Shown here piece by piece: positions 1 to 10,770 of a stretch of DNA of 64,000 bases. The position numbers and the translations under genes are program-made. Within the stretch, counting starts at the first letter, position 1. Each line of letters begins with the position of its first letter. The DNA is from Micropterix aruncella. Lineage: Eukaryota > Arthropoda > Insecta > Lepidoptera > Micropterigidae. The notes beneath the pieces were generated by a model. It saw only the letters and a list, made by a program, of their open reading frames with translations. It ran no database searches and was not told where the DNA came from. Location of the stretch: positions 28,277,708-28,341,707 of the forward strand of contig OX155971.1 of NCBI GenBank assembly GCA_944548615.1. The letters are read 5' to 3'.

Positions 1-640
1 GTAAAATCCTCTATATACTTATAATTGTTTTGCGTAATTTGCCACTGGTTAGAGCGAGAGGTACACTGATTTTGAAAGCCACATTGAAAGCCCACATGTG
101 CGAGCGAGCGAGAGGACACGTCGGTACACAGCTGCAATCGCACGCTGCTTTATCGACGCGCGGCCATAACGAATTTTGTCGCGTGGAGCGAGCTCCGTCC
201 GCTAGATAGCACTCGTTAGATAGCAAATTAATTTATTTAATTGTTTTTTTTTACGAATTGTGTTATTAATTTATTTAATTGTTAATTACGAAGAATAGGC
301 AAGCCCGGCTTTTCGGCTTATATGAAGAGACCGCCACTGCTTGTATAGGAAATATTCCTACCAAAATTTCACAATGTGGTTTCGGGCCCATATGTGTCCC
401 GAATTTCAAGTCTCTAAGGGCCGATTTTTCAATCGTTAGATAAACAGTCGGATAGGACTTATTCTTTAGATAGGACAAAATTTATTTTATCAATAGTCAG
501 TTAACAGCTATCAAGGGAATAAAAATACTATTCGCTGAATAAAGTTATCCGCTGCTCCGAGGGTCAGATAACGAGTTATTCGTCCAATAAATTGATCCGT
601 CAAACTGATTTTGACAGTGTGAGGTTGGGTTGTGATAATT
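1..640. other. Unassigned intron sequence, MCM6 region
   Basis: No coding exon recognised. Because a MCM6 exon follows at 3606 on the + strand and the gene's earlier exons are not in the window, this stretch is probably MCM6 intron. A GGGCCGATTTTTCAATCG motif near 419 resembles a DNA-transposon terminus and may be the outer end of the Harbinger-like remnant that follows, but no matching far end was found. Confidence 0.4.
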
Positions 641-1351
641 TCTGGTGATTTTTGCGTTGAGAAATTGCTTTATTCGATGTGTTAGATGACGTCGCTATTG
701 AAGAAGAAGCAGAAATGTATAATTACTTAAATCCGGTTCTGAGAAAACAAAGAGTAGTGAGAAACAGACTTCAAATCAAATCGCATTTATTGTCTTCAAA
801 AAACTTTACATAGTTGTTTAGACATTTTATATAGCCGCTTAATGTTAAAATAACTTTAAAATGTATACTAAATATTTCATTAGAGACTCACCACATAATT
901 GAGTTATATTAGTTATTTATAACTACAGATAGTCATGAAATTATAATATTAAAATTAAATGGTCCTGTAAGTAAGAATTATAATTGATTATGGGAGACAA
1001 TTAGAAATAATAGTAATAATATAATAATCAATAAAATGGTACAAATGTCAAGTTAAATAAAAAAAATCGAGATGGAAATTGTCAGTAATCTAATTATAAT
1101 TCGTTAATATTATATAATTCTCTCGCAATAAGGTAGCCTTTTAATTTCGATTTAAATTGGGTGATATTTCCGTTTCTACATATACTTTTGATATTGACAA
1201 TTTTGTACAAAGAGATGATGCCGAATTTAAGCGAAGATTCAGACTACAAAAAGAAACTGTCCAGTATCTGCTGACATTGATTGAAAACCAAATTAAACAC
1301 ATTACAGAAAGGTTATTTCATGGTTATACATATGCCCACATACTTCATGTA

Positions 1352-2621
1352 CTAGGGATGTTTCCAAAGTTCTGGGAATTCAGCTATATTTTTATTATTT
1401 TGTTAATTTTCGTCAATATTACAATGTAGTTTTTTAACATAATCTCCATATAACTGAATACATTTATCCCAACCATAAACTATTTTTTTTAAGCCGTCTA
1501 AAATAACTTTTTCGGTGTCTCAATCCACCTATTTATGGCACGTTTTACGTCAGTTAAACTTTCAAATCGAACACCCCGTCAGGGTTTTTTCAAATCTGGA
1601 AACAGGTGATAATCACTGGTTGGAAGATCCAGGGAATAAGGTGGGTGTGGAAGCAATTCCCATCGTAAATCGTTCAAAACATCCATCGTTTTTCTTGCAG
1701 TTTGTGATCAAGCAATATCCTGTTGCAATAACGGACGCTTATGCAACGTTCCAGGCCGTTTTTTGACAAGTGCCTGTCGCAGTGGTCCGGATAATAAATT
1801 TGAGTAATATTCTGCGTTAATTGTAGTACCTTTCGCCAGATAATCCTTAAAAATAATTCCTTCGCAATCCCAGAATACAGTAAGCATTACCTTTCCAACA
1901 GACGGAACTGCACGCGCCTTAAGTGGAGGCCCTTCTTCAGGTTTACGCCATTCTTTGGATTGATTTTAGGTCTCAGGATTGAAATAAGTAATCCACGTTT
2001 CGTCAGTGGTTATTATTCGTTGCCAAAATTCATCACAAGTATCAGACCTATTGAGTTTCTGGTCTGGTCCCAACAGCCTTGGCCCCCAGCTAGCCGAAAC
2101 CTTGCTAACGCCCAAACAATCATGCAAGATGTCATGAACTTGTCGTGTACCTATCCCTAGGCACACACTAATTTGACGAATAGTCATTCGCCTGTCCTCA
2201 TTCAGTAGGTCTTCGACGGCAGTAACGTTTCTTTCATTTACCGACGTGTTTGGGCGCCCACTGCGTGGATCGTCTTTTAGTGATGTTCTACTGGTTTTAA
2301 AACGATCGATCCACCGATAAACAGTATTTTGGGATTCTGCAGACTCACCAAATACTCCTTGCAGACGCTGAATAATTTCTGATGTTTTCACACCTTCTTT
2401 CCACAAAAAGAAAATTAATGCTCTGAGATTTTGCTGCGCCTTCCATGGTTACAAAAACAGTGTTATGAAAACGCGTCTATAACACCTAAATCAGACTGAA
2501 CAATGTTGCACTAGAAAGTTGCAAAAACATGTCAAGACTTGTCTGGCACCAATAACATTGCCTATAAGTTCTGCATAATTTAATTATAGCACAATTCCCA
2601 GAACTTTGGAAACATCCCTCG
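1352..2621 (-). mobile_element. mariner element, 1.27 kb, TA target duplication
   Basis: Terminal inverted repeats C(T/G)AGGGATGTTTCCAAAG continue to TTCTGGGAATT at both ends, flanked by TA at 1350-1351 and 2622-2623. Length is typical for mariner. It sits in the apparent intron of a Harbinger-like transposase remnant. Confidence 0.9.
1440..2406 (-). pseudogene. mariner transposase, inactivated by stop codons
   Basis: The minus-strand reading starts at MWKEGVKTSEI with paired helix-turn-helix regions (SGRPNTS linker). It carries the WVPR-type motif as WGPRLL, then TTDETWITYF with the first catalytic Asp. A stop at 1966 follows FNPET where a Lys is usual. The same frame then continues through VFWDCEGI (second Asp) and, after another stop, SLDLPTSDYHLF (third Asp region, D34D type). 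At least two in-frame stops make it non-functional; the inverted repeats are intact, so it could only move in trans. Confidence 0.85.
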
Positions 2622-2779
2622 TATTTATACCTTTATATTCTAATATGTACGTACATCAAAAAAATATTTTTTGTTTGTTATAGGAATCAATGTGTACCAC
2701 CCATGATGCAATTACTCGTCGTGAAATTAACAGACTCTGCCCTCGTGAAATTAACAGACCTATCTCGTTTTATTATTAA

Positions 2780-3081
2780 CCCGTTGAGTATGATACGACC
2801 AAATCTGGTTCTGAAACAATTATCCGTTGAGTATGATACGACCAGATCTGGTTCCGCTTTTTTTTCACTTTGACGTTCTCATATTTATTCATAATTATCT
2901 AATTGTTTTACAAAATGATATTTCAATATTCTATATTCGAAATTTCAATGCAATCATTGTGCAGTTGTTCTTTTTATGATTGGTGTAGTAGTTTCGTAGT
3001 TATAGTACTTTAAGTCGATGTCGCCGAAAATCCTGCAAAAGAGACAGATGCATCCATGAAAATACCCATTTACTCCAAGGG
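2780..3081 (+). mobile_element. TTAA-flanked MITE, family A, copy 1 (piggyBac-like)
   Basis: A 302-bp element flanked by TTAA at 2776-2779 and 3082-3085. Ends are CCCGTTGAGTA and TACTCCAAGGG (inverted). The left end carries a tandemly repeated subterminal segment (GTTGAGTATGATACGACC twice, about 45 bp apart). Same family at 34185, 37045 and 59441. TTAA targets and CCC/GGG ends are piggyBac traits. Confidence 0.85.
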
Positions 3082-3085
3082 TTAA

Positions 3086-3605
3086 ACTTTCCATTTTTAA
3101 ACGGCAAACTCGCAAATTCATAAAAGACGCTCACGACAAACAGACGAAGCGCGCAATTCGAGGTTATGTTGAAAGCAAATGTCAAATAAATATTTTTAAG
3201 AGCTTCTCGCTCTAGCATATAGAGTGGTTCAATCATTCTCTCTCACTTTTCGTGTATTGTCTGAAGTTAGTGCTGCCAACATAGCGAAAAATTTGCCTGC
3301 ATGCAAATTTCAGCTCAATCGGATTAAGCATTTGGGTGCTATCGGGGTAAATACTCACACACAGGCACACAGAAGTGCATTCACAATACTTTCCTCTGCA
3401 GGGAAAGTAAAAATCCATGGTTTACATTGCATTTTTCATTTTTTTAAGAAAGTAACGACAAAATTTTGTCAATGAATTTAAATGTGTACAGATTTTCGAA
3501 AGGATTTCGTGACCCATTTCGAATCGATTCGCCACCCATCAGTTGATAATCAATGCTAGCAGCAACCGAGCGCTACCCCCTATTGACAGTCGTATTTAAT
3601 TTCAG
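3086..3605. other. Intron sequence upstream of a MCM6 exon
   Basis: No element or exon identified. It ends in a plausible acceptor (TATTTAATTTCAG) at 3605. Short overlapping ORFs on both strands have no recognisable content. Confidence 0.4.
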
Positions 3606-3751
3606 AATCCGAAGACAGCACAGGAGGTGTGAAAAAAAGCGACCTCATAAATTGGTACCTCGAGCAAATTGCAGAGCAAATAGACACAGAAGAGGACCTA
3701 CTGGAAAAGAAGATGCTGGTTGAGAAAGTAATCGACCGGCTCATGTATCAT
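3606..3751 (+). CDS. MCM6: MCM6 penultimate exon
   Basis: The exon begins after TTTCAG and ends at CAT|gtgagt. It encodes about 48 residues starting SEDSTGGVKKSDLINWYLEQ and ending VEKVIDRLMYH. This matches the C-terminal winged-helix region of MCM6, a subunit of the hexameric MCM2-7 replicative helicase that unwinds DNA at replication forks in the nucleus. The exon starts with two bases of a split codon and ends in phase 0. The last exon (7906) starts in phase 0, so the two join cleanly across a 4.15-kb intron filled with transposon debris. The ATPase core lies upstream of the window. The homology call rests on the characteristic SDLxNWYL and KxxxEKVIxRL pattern plus the C-terminal exon. Confidence 0.9.
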
Positions 3752-3789
3752 GTGAGTAAACTAACTGACTATTTTCTGCTTCCCTTAGT

Positions 3790-4155
3790 CTTCCCCACTT
3801 GATCGGCTATTCTGCAGGGTTCAACTATTGGATATAGATCTTCATCTTGGAAAAAATAACGCTAAGCAGCCATACTTTTCTGGAAAAGACCCATCTTATT
3901 GCTCTGAAATCACAGAAAGATCTTGGCGTAATAGTCACTAAAGACTTAAAATGGGAAGAAAATGTGATTGCAACAGTAAAGAAAGCAAACTCTCTATCGT
4001 TCCTCAAACGGAGATCTTTTCATCATTTTCAGAGGAACTGATGCTGAAAATCTGTAAGTCATTTGCGAGACCTATTTTGAAACACGCCTATCAGATCTGG
4101 AACCCATTCAGGAAGGATATCGATCTTCCAGAGAAGGTTCAGTGAAAAGCGACTA
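3790..4155 (+). pseudogene. CR1-type LINE reverse transcriptase fragment, piece 1 of 3
   Basis: Two overlapping frames carry the RT thumb-side region of a CR1/jockey-like LINE: KDLGVIVTKDLKWEEN, then LMLKICKSFARPILKH and IWNPFRKDIDLPEKVQ, interrupted by a frameshift near 4010 and a stop at 4144. The rest of the protein resumes near 6040 and 6950, so this LINE was later broken up by insertions inside the MCM6 intron. Confidence 0.75.
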
Positions 4156-4159
4156 AAAT

Positions 4160-5058
4160 GAACCAGAACCTCCAATATCAACTGTCGACCACTGTAGGTT
4201 GCAGCCGCAGGCAGAGTTCACGGCGGACCTTACAGGTTAGCTCCGCTTCGAGGAGGCTACCAGATGAGAGCTAAACCGTGAGTTGATCCGACCTAAGGAA
4301 ACACAGACAGGCTCTAGCTGGACGGAACCATTAGGAAACCTTTTCTACACTTGGAGGTGTCGAATACAAAGGCGAACCGTCACCCCATGAAGTTTTAACG
4401 ATAATGATCGTTCTGTCTACCGTGGGGGTGAGCGTAGATGACTTAGGGACGATACAAATCTACCTTCCAGCAAAGCCAACATACCTGTCAGAGGCTAACG
4501 CCTTACGGCGAGGCACCGGGTAGGTGACACAGCGAACAGCCTCGCCCCCTGACTACCAGTTTTGGCGGGATATATCCATCATGAATTAAAAATTAGAATA
4601 CCTCCTATCTCCCGACTGGTTACGTGGCCCAAGTCGCTTGTCTACCTACCATAGATTCAGCGGTGATTCAGTTTGAATCTACTGCGGACCTTTGGCAATT
4701 TTTGCTCGGTTCTGAATTCAGGATCAGGTAGCCAATTGCTCATTTCAAGAATGGTTGACAACAGATCAACATCCACGCCCGCTGCTTGGGAGATAGTACA
4801 TTTTGATAGTCTCCGGGCTCCTTCAGTAGTTAGTCGGAGTGCACAGCCGATTGGCTATCGCCGCGTGGTGCGCAAACCGTCCAGTAGTGTCGGAGGGCAA
4901 TCCACCAGGGGGTAACCAGCCGTGAGGCCTGAAACGCGAGAGTCCTTCCCGGGGTAGTCTTCCACACGAGGAGGCTACTGAATAGGAGCTGAATCGTAAG
5001 TTGGGCGACCCCAGTACACATTGGATCTTATGGCCCAAGTTGCACGAAACCATTTGCT
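4160..5058. repeat. Composite dispersed repeat (family R), diverged copy
   Basis: Shares blocks with copies at 31418, 50860, 56575 and 57765: GAAGTTTTAACGAT followed by a second ATCGTTCT half, GTAGATGACTTAG, GGCTAACGCCTTA, and AGTTAGTCGGAGTGCACAG followed by GATTGGCT. The first 200 bp looks like an extra copy of the terminal module (GAGGAGGCTACC... appears at about 4251 and 4969). Much more diverged than the 31.4-kb and 58-kb copies. No function evident. Confidence 0.65.
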
Positions 5059-5284
5059 ACCTTTCGCGACACCTTTTTAACTATCAAGTAGAGGGAAGAA
5101 ACTAGATGATTCTCTATGTGCATAGTCTGCTCAGTGTGCAAGTGGATAATCCAACGATTCTCCGGACCCTAGATCTGTATGCAACCAGCCGATACTTTAG
5201 GGACCCTGTGAACTACCACACTGACAACCTACCCAGAAAGGGGGATATTTGGATGGTCAATAGGCCACCTAAAACATAGGGCTC

Positions 5285-5571
5285 GATTGCGTTTCTTCGT
5301 GAACTAAAATCGGAAATTGGTCCGTGTGAACGAGACAGGGCAATACGCTAGAGCGGAGTGTGAGATGACCAGTTGTCACTTTTTCGCATTAAAACTGCCC
5401 GCCAAAGGCAAATCTTACACCGCACGAAATATGCTCGAATTTATTTGGACGAGTATAAGTTCGGTAGGTAGTATTTATCGAAGCTCGTTCGTTTCATATT
5501 CCGCTCTAACGTATTGCTCTGTCTCGTTCGCTTGGACTAATTTTAGTTTTAGTTCACAAAGAAATGCAATC
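5285..5571. mobile_element. MITE with ~75-bp terminal inverted repeats
   Basis: The left end GATTGCGTTTCTTCGTGAAC and the inverted right end GATTGCATTTCTTTGTGAAC continue as imperfect inverted repeats for about 75 bp (through GAACGAGACAG.GCAATACG). The interior is about 130 bp with no coding capacity. No clear target duplication, so superfamily unassigned. Confidence 0.75.
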
Positions 5572-5712
5572 ATGCCCATAGACCACTCTACATGGACTAA
5601 ACTCAATTTCAAAATACTCAAGAATACACTTAAAATCGATTTACTTCATAAATTGTATATAATTGATACGTAATCATTAAGAGTAATATGTATAAATGGG
5701 GTTTACCTATAT

Positions 5713-5984
5713 CACAGTATAACTGTAGTAGTAACCCAGTAGCTTTACTCTCGAGTTACAAGGCAATGCGGGAAGAGGTTGCGAGGATTGTGGGCAGAGG
5801 AGTTCGTCACGACGAACGCGAACGGTACGCATTACAGGCAGGTAAAGGCTGCCGACCTTTTCAAGCGTTCGGATATCTGTGTAGGCTGAGTAGCGAAACA
5901 TCTGGCGGCTATCCGAGCCCTTATGACTCGTGACGCTTTGATTTCAATTTTGTTCTAAAACAAACTACTGTCTGGTATACTGTG
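5713..5984. mobile_element. MITE with CACAGTATA ends, copy 1
   Basis: A 272-bp segment with CACAGTATA at 5713 and its inverse TATACTGTG ending at 5984. The same family, in opposite orientation, is at 56999-57413; both share the TACAAGGCAATGCGGGAAGAG block (inverted in the other copy). Superfamily not assigned. Confidence 0.6.
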
Positions 5985-6029
5985 CCTTTATTAAATATCG
6001 CAATAAAAGGGCAATCAAAGTGCCAGTGG

Positions 6030-6160
6030 GCCCGAAGAACAGGAATTATAAAGATCGCTTACAATTACTTAGACTGACTTCTCTCAAACAAAGAAGACAA
6101 AGAGAGGACCTGAGTGACATAAAATTCTCACAAATTATTACTATGGGACTTGACTAAAAA
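6030..6160 (+). pseudogene. CR1-type LINE fragment, piece 2 of 3
   Basis: Encodes NYKDRLQLLRLTSLKQRRQR, the YxxRLxxLxLxSLxxRRxR motif found in the C-terminal part of CR1-like ORF2. It continues the LINE started at 3790 and is followed by piece 3 near 6900. Confidence 0.7.
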
Positions 6161-6369
6161 CAAAAATCCTGGCTGGCCTTTGCCAAACTGGCTGATCCCT
6201 CGACTCTTCAGGTCCAAAAACAATTTTGGGCTAGCTCTAAAACTGCCCTCTGCTCTATGCCGACTCCAGAATAACCAAAACTTCGATTCTATCCAACTCT
6301 AAGGATCCGGTAATATCGAAGCTTGTAGTAAGTGGCCGTAGTGAGTCAAATGATCTACAGGCCTGCCAT

Positions 6370-6850
6370 GAGCAATGTGGATCACAGGCACAACCATGAG
6401 CAATGTGGACTTGAAGAAACCCCCCTTGCGAGGAGACTACGACGGCAACAGTATAGCTCATGATATTGGCCTTAACTGCCAGAATGACGACAACACTTAG
6501 GGACTTTCGCATTCCTCCTCCAATGCACTGGAAGTTAATGTTGTATGACCGGATGCCAGAGATGCTGAAATTTTATTTAAATGCCTTCCAGCATACATTT
6601 CCAGACCCTAGTAACCTCGCTCAATGGAGCTATTCAGATGATAGTTCATGCCCCCTTTGTTTGCACAGCTAGACTAATTCCAGCTGGCTGCAAGGTGGCC
6701 TTAGATCAAGCACGGTACACTTACTGCCACGACAAAGTTCTTGCTGTTATTCGCGAGGTAATAAGCCTCTCATTAGCTCTTGCCATAATCAACCCTCGGG
6801 TGAATTGTCAGTGAATTTCATGGCAGCTCCGTTTGTATCTATCTATCTAT
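6370..6850 (+). pseudogene. RLE-type LINE 3' fragment (family U), inserted in older LINE
   Basis: Encodes IPPPMHWKLMLYDRMPEMLK and CPLC, then a damaged His/Cys part (AGCKVALDQARYTYCHDKVL). These match the longer copy at 12257-12940 (minus). It ends with GGCAGCTCCGTTTGTAT and an (ATCT)n tail, which marks this family's 3' end. Several frameshifts. Confidence 0.75.
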
Positions 6851-6857
6851 CTGTATA

Positions 6858-7812
6858 CAAATTCAACATTAATAAATCTTCGAGGTCACACCAAAAAAAC
6901 TCAGTTGTCCAAAATTTAAATCTAATCCTCATAAGAACGTTCTGCAAGATACGATTATACCCGGGCTAAAGAATATTTTCAAATTCAACATCAACACAAA
7001 TCTTCGAAGTCACACGAGAAAACCAACCGTGCAAAATTTTAATCTAACCTTAACCCTTCGGCTACGTAAGGACCAAATTTGGTTGCACGACCAATATTGG
7101 CGGCTTGTTTCTGGAACGCACAGTAATATTATTTTCTAATTCGAACGCATCCTAAAATACATAACAAATATATCATTATTACCATAGATACATAGACGGC
7201 CGCTAGAATAATTTTGCGCGTGATTTCGCAGATATATCTAGTAAAATTCCATTGTCAAACATCATTTTTTTTTTTTTCGAGAAATCATCAAATTTTTATT
7301 GCTTTTTATGAGCTAATATCTAAATATTTTTGTATGTAAATAAGCAGAACGGAAGAAAATCTGATAGAAAATCTAATAAAGATCATGATAGTATTTACAA
7401 TTTCTAAATAGGGTTCCGCATTTTTCCGTAAGACAAGTATAAGTTAGAAATGCCGAGTTTTTTTCATTTTTTCGACTTTCTCATATTTGTTCATAATTAT
7501 CTAATTATTCTACAAAATCAGATTTCAATATTCTATATACGAAATTTCAATGCGATCATTGCACAGTTTTTTTTTATGATTGCTATAGTAGTTCTATAGT
7601 TACAGTACTTTTTGTCGAGCGGGGCGATATTGCAAGAAATTCCAATAAATTGCTGCGGTCTGCCATGAAATTATGCCGCTACTCGAAGGGTTAAGAACGT
7701 TCTGCAAAATAGAGTGGTGGACATGTGGAATAAACTACCATTTGAAGTGATTAGTGCAAGTTCTGTCAATCAATTTAAAAACAGACTTGATTTGTATCTA
7801 AAACTTTGTTAA
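6858..7812 (+). pseudogene. CR1-type LINE C-terminus, piece 3 of 3, with nested MITE
   Basis: A duplicated INTNLRSHTRKPT-like segment (about 6870-7050), then, after the MITE at 7054-7690, RVVDMWNKLPFEVISASSVN and a final FKNRLDLYLKLC stop at about 7812. The W(N)xLP...SV..FK..LD tail is the standard CR1/jockey ORF2 C-terminus. The MITE lies inside the coding piece, so it is younger. Confidence 0.75.
7054..7690. mobile_element. TTAA-flanked MITE, family B
   Basis: A 637-bp element with TTAA at 7050-7053 and 7691-7694. Ends CCCTTCGGCTACGTA and (inverted) CCCTTCGAGTAGCGG. The right half shares a 150-bp region with family A (TTCATAATTATCTAATT, then AATATTCTATAT..GAAATTTCAATG), so the families are related. 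Confidence 0.8.
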
Positions 7813-7905
7813 TATTGATTATGACTGGCTTTTAAAGATCTGATCTGGACATATCAGCAAAGCTGCCTGTCCAGAATAAATAATAATATTTGTTTATTTT
7901 CACAG

Positions 7906-8022
7906 GACCAAGTCATCATTCCCCTTTCGTCAGGCGGCCTCAAAGCATCAACTAAGACACCAACAGAAATCGAGGATGATCCTCTATTAGTAGTTCATCC
8001 GAATTACGTCATCGATGGCTGA
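7906..8022 (+). CDS. MCM6: MCM6 last coding exon
   Basis: Starts after TTTTCACAG and encodes 38 residues plus TGA: DQVIIPLSSGGLKASTKTPT then EIEDDPLLVVHPNYVIDG. The ending DPLLVVHPNYxIDG corresponds to the conserved extreme C-terminus of animal MCM6 (DPYLVVNPNY type). The phase-0 start joins exactly to the exon ending at 3751. A run of AATAAA at 8205-8210 is a suitable polyadenylation signal, placing the transcript end at about 8225-8230. MCM6 is a subunit of the MCM2-7 replicative helicase; this region belongs to the C-terminal winged-helix part. Confidence 0.93.
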   Translation, partial: DQVIIPLSSGGLKASTKTPTEIEDDPLLVVHPNYVIDG

Positions 8023-8204
8023 ACCAAACCAAGCCACAATTTTTTTACTGTTAATTTTCGTTATTATTAAGCTGTCGAAAACGGTAACATAACCTATAAC
8101 TATTTCTCTCTAATTTAGGTCCTCTGATTATTTTCATATGTTTGTATTGTTAATTGTTCCGTTCAGATCTGTGATTATTTATAAACGGCCATTTTAGTAC
8201 AAAA

Positions 8205-8210
8205 AATAAA
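8205..8210 (+). terminator. MCM6: MCM6 polyadenylation signal
   Basis: AATAAA (overlapping AATAAATAA) 183 bp after the MCM6 stop; the first canonical signal downstream on the + strand. Confidence 0.6.
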
Positions 8211-8310
8211 TAACCAGAAAGAAAAAATTGTTTAATTTGAAGTTGTAAAGTTGAATGGCATACATGCTTATTTACATTTTGTTAAGTAGCAAGTGCGGAC
8301 CAGCAAGGGC

Positions 8311-8610
8311 CTTAGGGGCTCTCTAGATGCTTGTCAAGCATCGCGTCGCGGGCTGGGAGGGGATCGTAAACTGCAGGATATATGCAAATATATTTTTTTT
8401 TAAACCAAAAATGCCTAATTTTGTAGTTGTATACCAGGGAGTCAGGTTAATTAGACGTAATTGATTGATGAATGATGTGATTCCCTGGTATAAACTACAA
8501 AATTACACATTTTTTTTAAATATTTGCATATTTCCTGCGGTTTACTATCCCTTCCCAGCCCGCGATGCGATGCTAGACAAGCATGCTTGATCGTCTAGAG
8601 AGCCCCTAAG
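8311..8610. mobile_element. Palindromic foldback MITE, 300 bp
   Basis: CTTAGGGGCTCTCTAGA at the left and its inverse at 8594-8610; the arms run about 130 bp each (through GCGGGCTGGGAGGG, ATTTGCATAT, TTTGTAGTT.ATACCAGGGA) and leave a loop of only ~40 bp. Almost the whole element can fold on itself. No target duplication resolved. Confidence 0.8.
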
Positions 8611-8699
8611 AATGACTAAACCACCGAGATTGCAAGCCAGTCTTCCAAGTGGAAACAATTAGGATCATAATGGCGGCAGCTGAACTTGTAAGAAGGTAC

Positions 8700-9316
8700 C
8701 AGTGCTGGATTAACCCATGTAGAGGCCTTTAGGCCATCGAAATCTCAGGCCCCCTTTGCACTTTGCAAATTATACAGGTATTCTACAACTAATACGTTTT
8801 GAACAACAAAATCTTGATAAACCAATTTTATTAAACAAAACATTGATAAACAATATACTGTAATATTATTAAACAAACATTAGACTTTATAAAACTACAT
8901 AACTTGATTTGAGATCTCATTTAACAGACATTAGGCCTTGTAAATTTGGCCTTCTGAAAGCTGCTGTAGCCGCAGAACAATGCCTTGGTGGCATTGGCCC
9001 TAGCACTCCACCTTGTAGCACTCTTTTTTTACAACTAGTTCAGAGCCTTGCAATTGAACGGAGTCCTTGTCATCAATAATCTGTTCGTCGACTGTCAACC
9101 AACTGTCGATAATTTATAATAATTACGCTATTTAGTACAATTATACGATGAAAGAGTTTATTAAACATTTTCTCCTTAGAATTTCAATTCAATGATTTTT
9201 TCTATTAGAAACTATTTTTAAAAAATATGATTGTAATTAATATTGTTCGGGGGCCCGGGGGCCCCCTATACGGTGTGGGTCCATAGGCCAGGGCCTACTT
9301 GGCTAATCCGGCACTG
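8700..9316. mobile_element. hAT-type MITE
   Basis: Ends CAGTGCTGGATTA and TAATCCGGCACTG are hAT-like inverted repeats. The interior is AT-rich with GGCCTTTAGGCC-type and GGGGGCCCGGGGGCCCCC blocks. Flanking octamers (gaaggtac / aaaaatac) match at 5 of 8, consistent with an old 8-bp target duplication. Confidence 0.7.
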
Positions 9317-9323
9317 AAAAATA

Positions 9324-10768
9324 CAGTATTGTGAATTAATGTGAACACAAGTGATAATTTGAAAAAAACAACATTTATTAGTTATAGAACAAGAAAACAG
9401 AGAAATTAATACAATTTAAGTTGTTTTAACCCCTGGGTGGCCACGCACGGTGATTGGCGTTTTTCGTATTATCCGTATTATACCTATCCGTATTTATGCA
9501 ATTATCGGCTCTATTTCACCCTCCACTGCGGTAAAAGCCTGTCATTGAAGCCTGCCATTAAATAAGCTACCGGTATATGTTAGTATATTTGCACACACCT
9601 ACAAACGAATTTTCAAGGTCTTCGAAAATTTTGCGTGGAATGACTGGCTTATAAAGGTTAATAGAAAGTGTTTCCTTGGCTTTTATAACTCCTTCAACAC
9701 GTTTTGGCATAGAATCGACAAGTTTTTTTACAGTTTTCTGATATTTGCTGGTCTTGAAACTATGTATGGATTACAGCCTCAATCAGTTTTGTTTTTGTTG
9801 TGCAATCTGTATTACGAAGTCTAGCTGTCCCAGATTTTCAATGGGGTTAAGGTCCCGTGAGTTTACTGGCCACTCAAAGGCATATCTTTTTGTCCTTGAA
9901 ATATTTCATCATGATCTTGGACACAAAGCATGGAGTTAAATCTTGTTGAAAAACTTCTTGACCTTGAGCTTCCAATCTCTGTTCTAGCAAGTCTGTGCGA
10001 GTTCATCATCCCTTCGATCGGCACAAGGCATCCGGTACCTTTATAAGAAAAGCAGCCCCATAACGTCTTCTTTAACGGATGATTAACTGTTTGATCAATA
10101 TGAGCTGTCATCTTTTCATTGTCACTTTTTCTAACAGAACGAGATCGCTGTCCTCTTACCTAAAAATGGCTCTCATCTGAGAACATCACTTTTCACCGAT
10201 TTACAACAGTCCAGCTCACATATTTTTCTGCCTAATCATATCGCTTTTTCATCATGCCAGGAGTCGTGAACAAAAACTCCACGTGTGCTAAGTCTTGCTG
10301 AAGGTATTGGCTGGTTTTCCTAGGGTTTAATTTACTTTCCCTAATTAAGAAAGCTTCGTCTATTGCTATTGTATTATTTTTCCTTCCACATTTCCCTTTT
10401 CTGTTCACTTCAATCGTCGCAGTGTCCCTTTACTGCTGCAAAATCTTGTTGACAGCTCCTAAACTTATACCACACTCCTTGGCAATATCTCTTCGAGTCA
10501 TTGATGTGTGTTCATTCAAAGTCACAATTTTAGTGCGCTTTTTTTAAAGAAATATCCATCTTGACAAATAAAAAGCAAATAAAGCCTTAATTCACTCAAA
10601 ACACAATCATTCTTAAAAACAACCAATGCAATTCTGTAGCTTATTATGTGTGATTACTCACTGACTGACAGAACAGTAAAACAAAATGGCCACTCCTTTC
10701 ACAAAAGTTTTGCCAACTGTAAAAAAAAAAGTAAAATTTTGATGTGCACATTAATTTGAACAATACTG
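9324..10768 (-). mobile_element. Tc1-like element, decayed
   Basis: Inverted ends CAGTATTGT.GAATTAATGTG / CAGTATTGTTCAAATTAATG with TA at 9322-9323 and 10769-10770. Inside, the minus strand carries Tc1-like transposase pieces: a helix-turn-helix region (about 10440-10540) and LWGCFSYKGTGCLVPIEGMM at about 10010-10075, the WGxFSxxGxGxL motif preceding the second catalytic Asp. Multiple frameshifts and stops. The left 270 bp (from TTAACCCCTGGGTGG at about 9428) does not resemble transposase and may be a further insertion. Confidence 0.8.
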
Positions 10769-10770
10769 TA

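Larger units (their letters stand above)
661..2750 (+). pseudogene. Harbinger/PIF-like transposase remnant, split by a mariner
   Basis: Three coding pieces look like the N-terminal part of a PIF/Harbinger transposase (DDE_Tnp_4 family). Piece one (about 661-815) has an acidic stretch followed by LRKQRVVRNRLQ. Piece two (about 1160-1311) has FKRRFRLQKETVQYLL, the usual FRLSKETV-type helix. Piece three (2682 onward) reads NQCVPPMMQLLV, matching the RN..L.P..QLLV segment. Pieces two and three join in frame if an intron runs from GAAAG|GTTATT at 1312 to TTATAG at 2681. That intron now contains a complete mariner. After 2735 the reading decays into a short local duplication. The catalytic DDE region is absent, so this is a fossil. 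Family assignment comes from motif recognition only. Confidence 0.5.
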
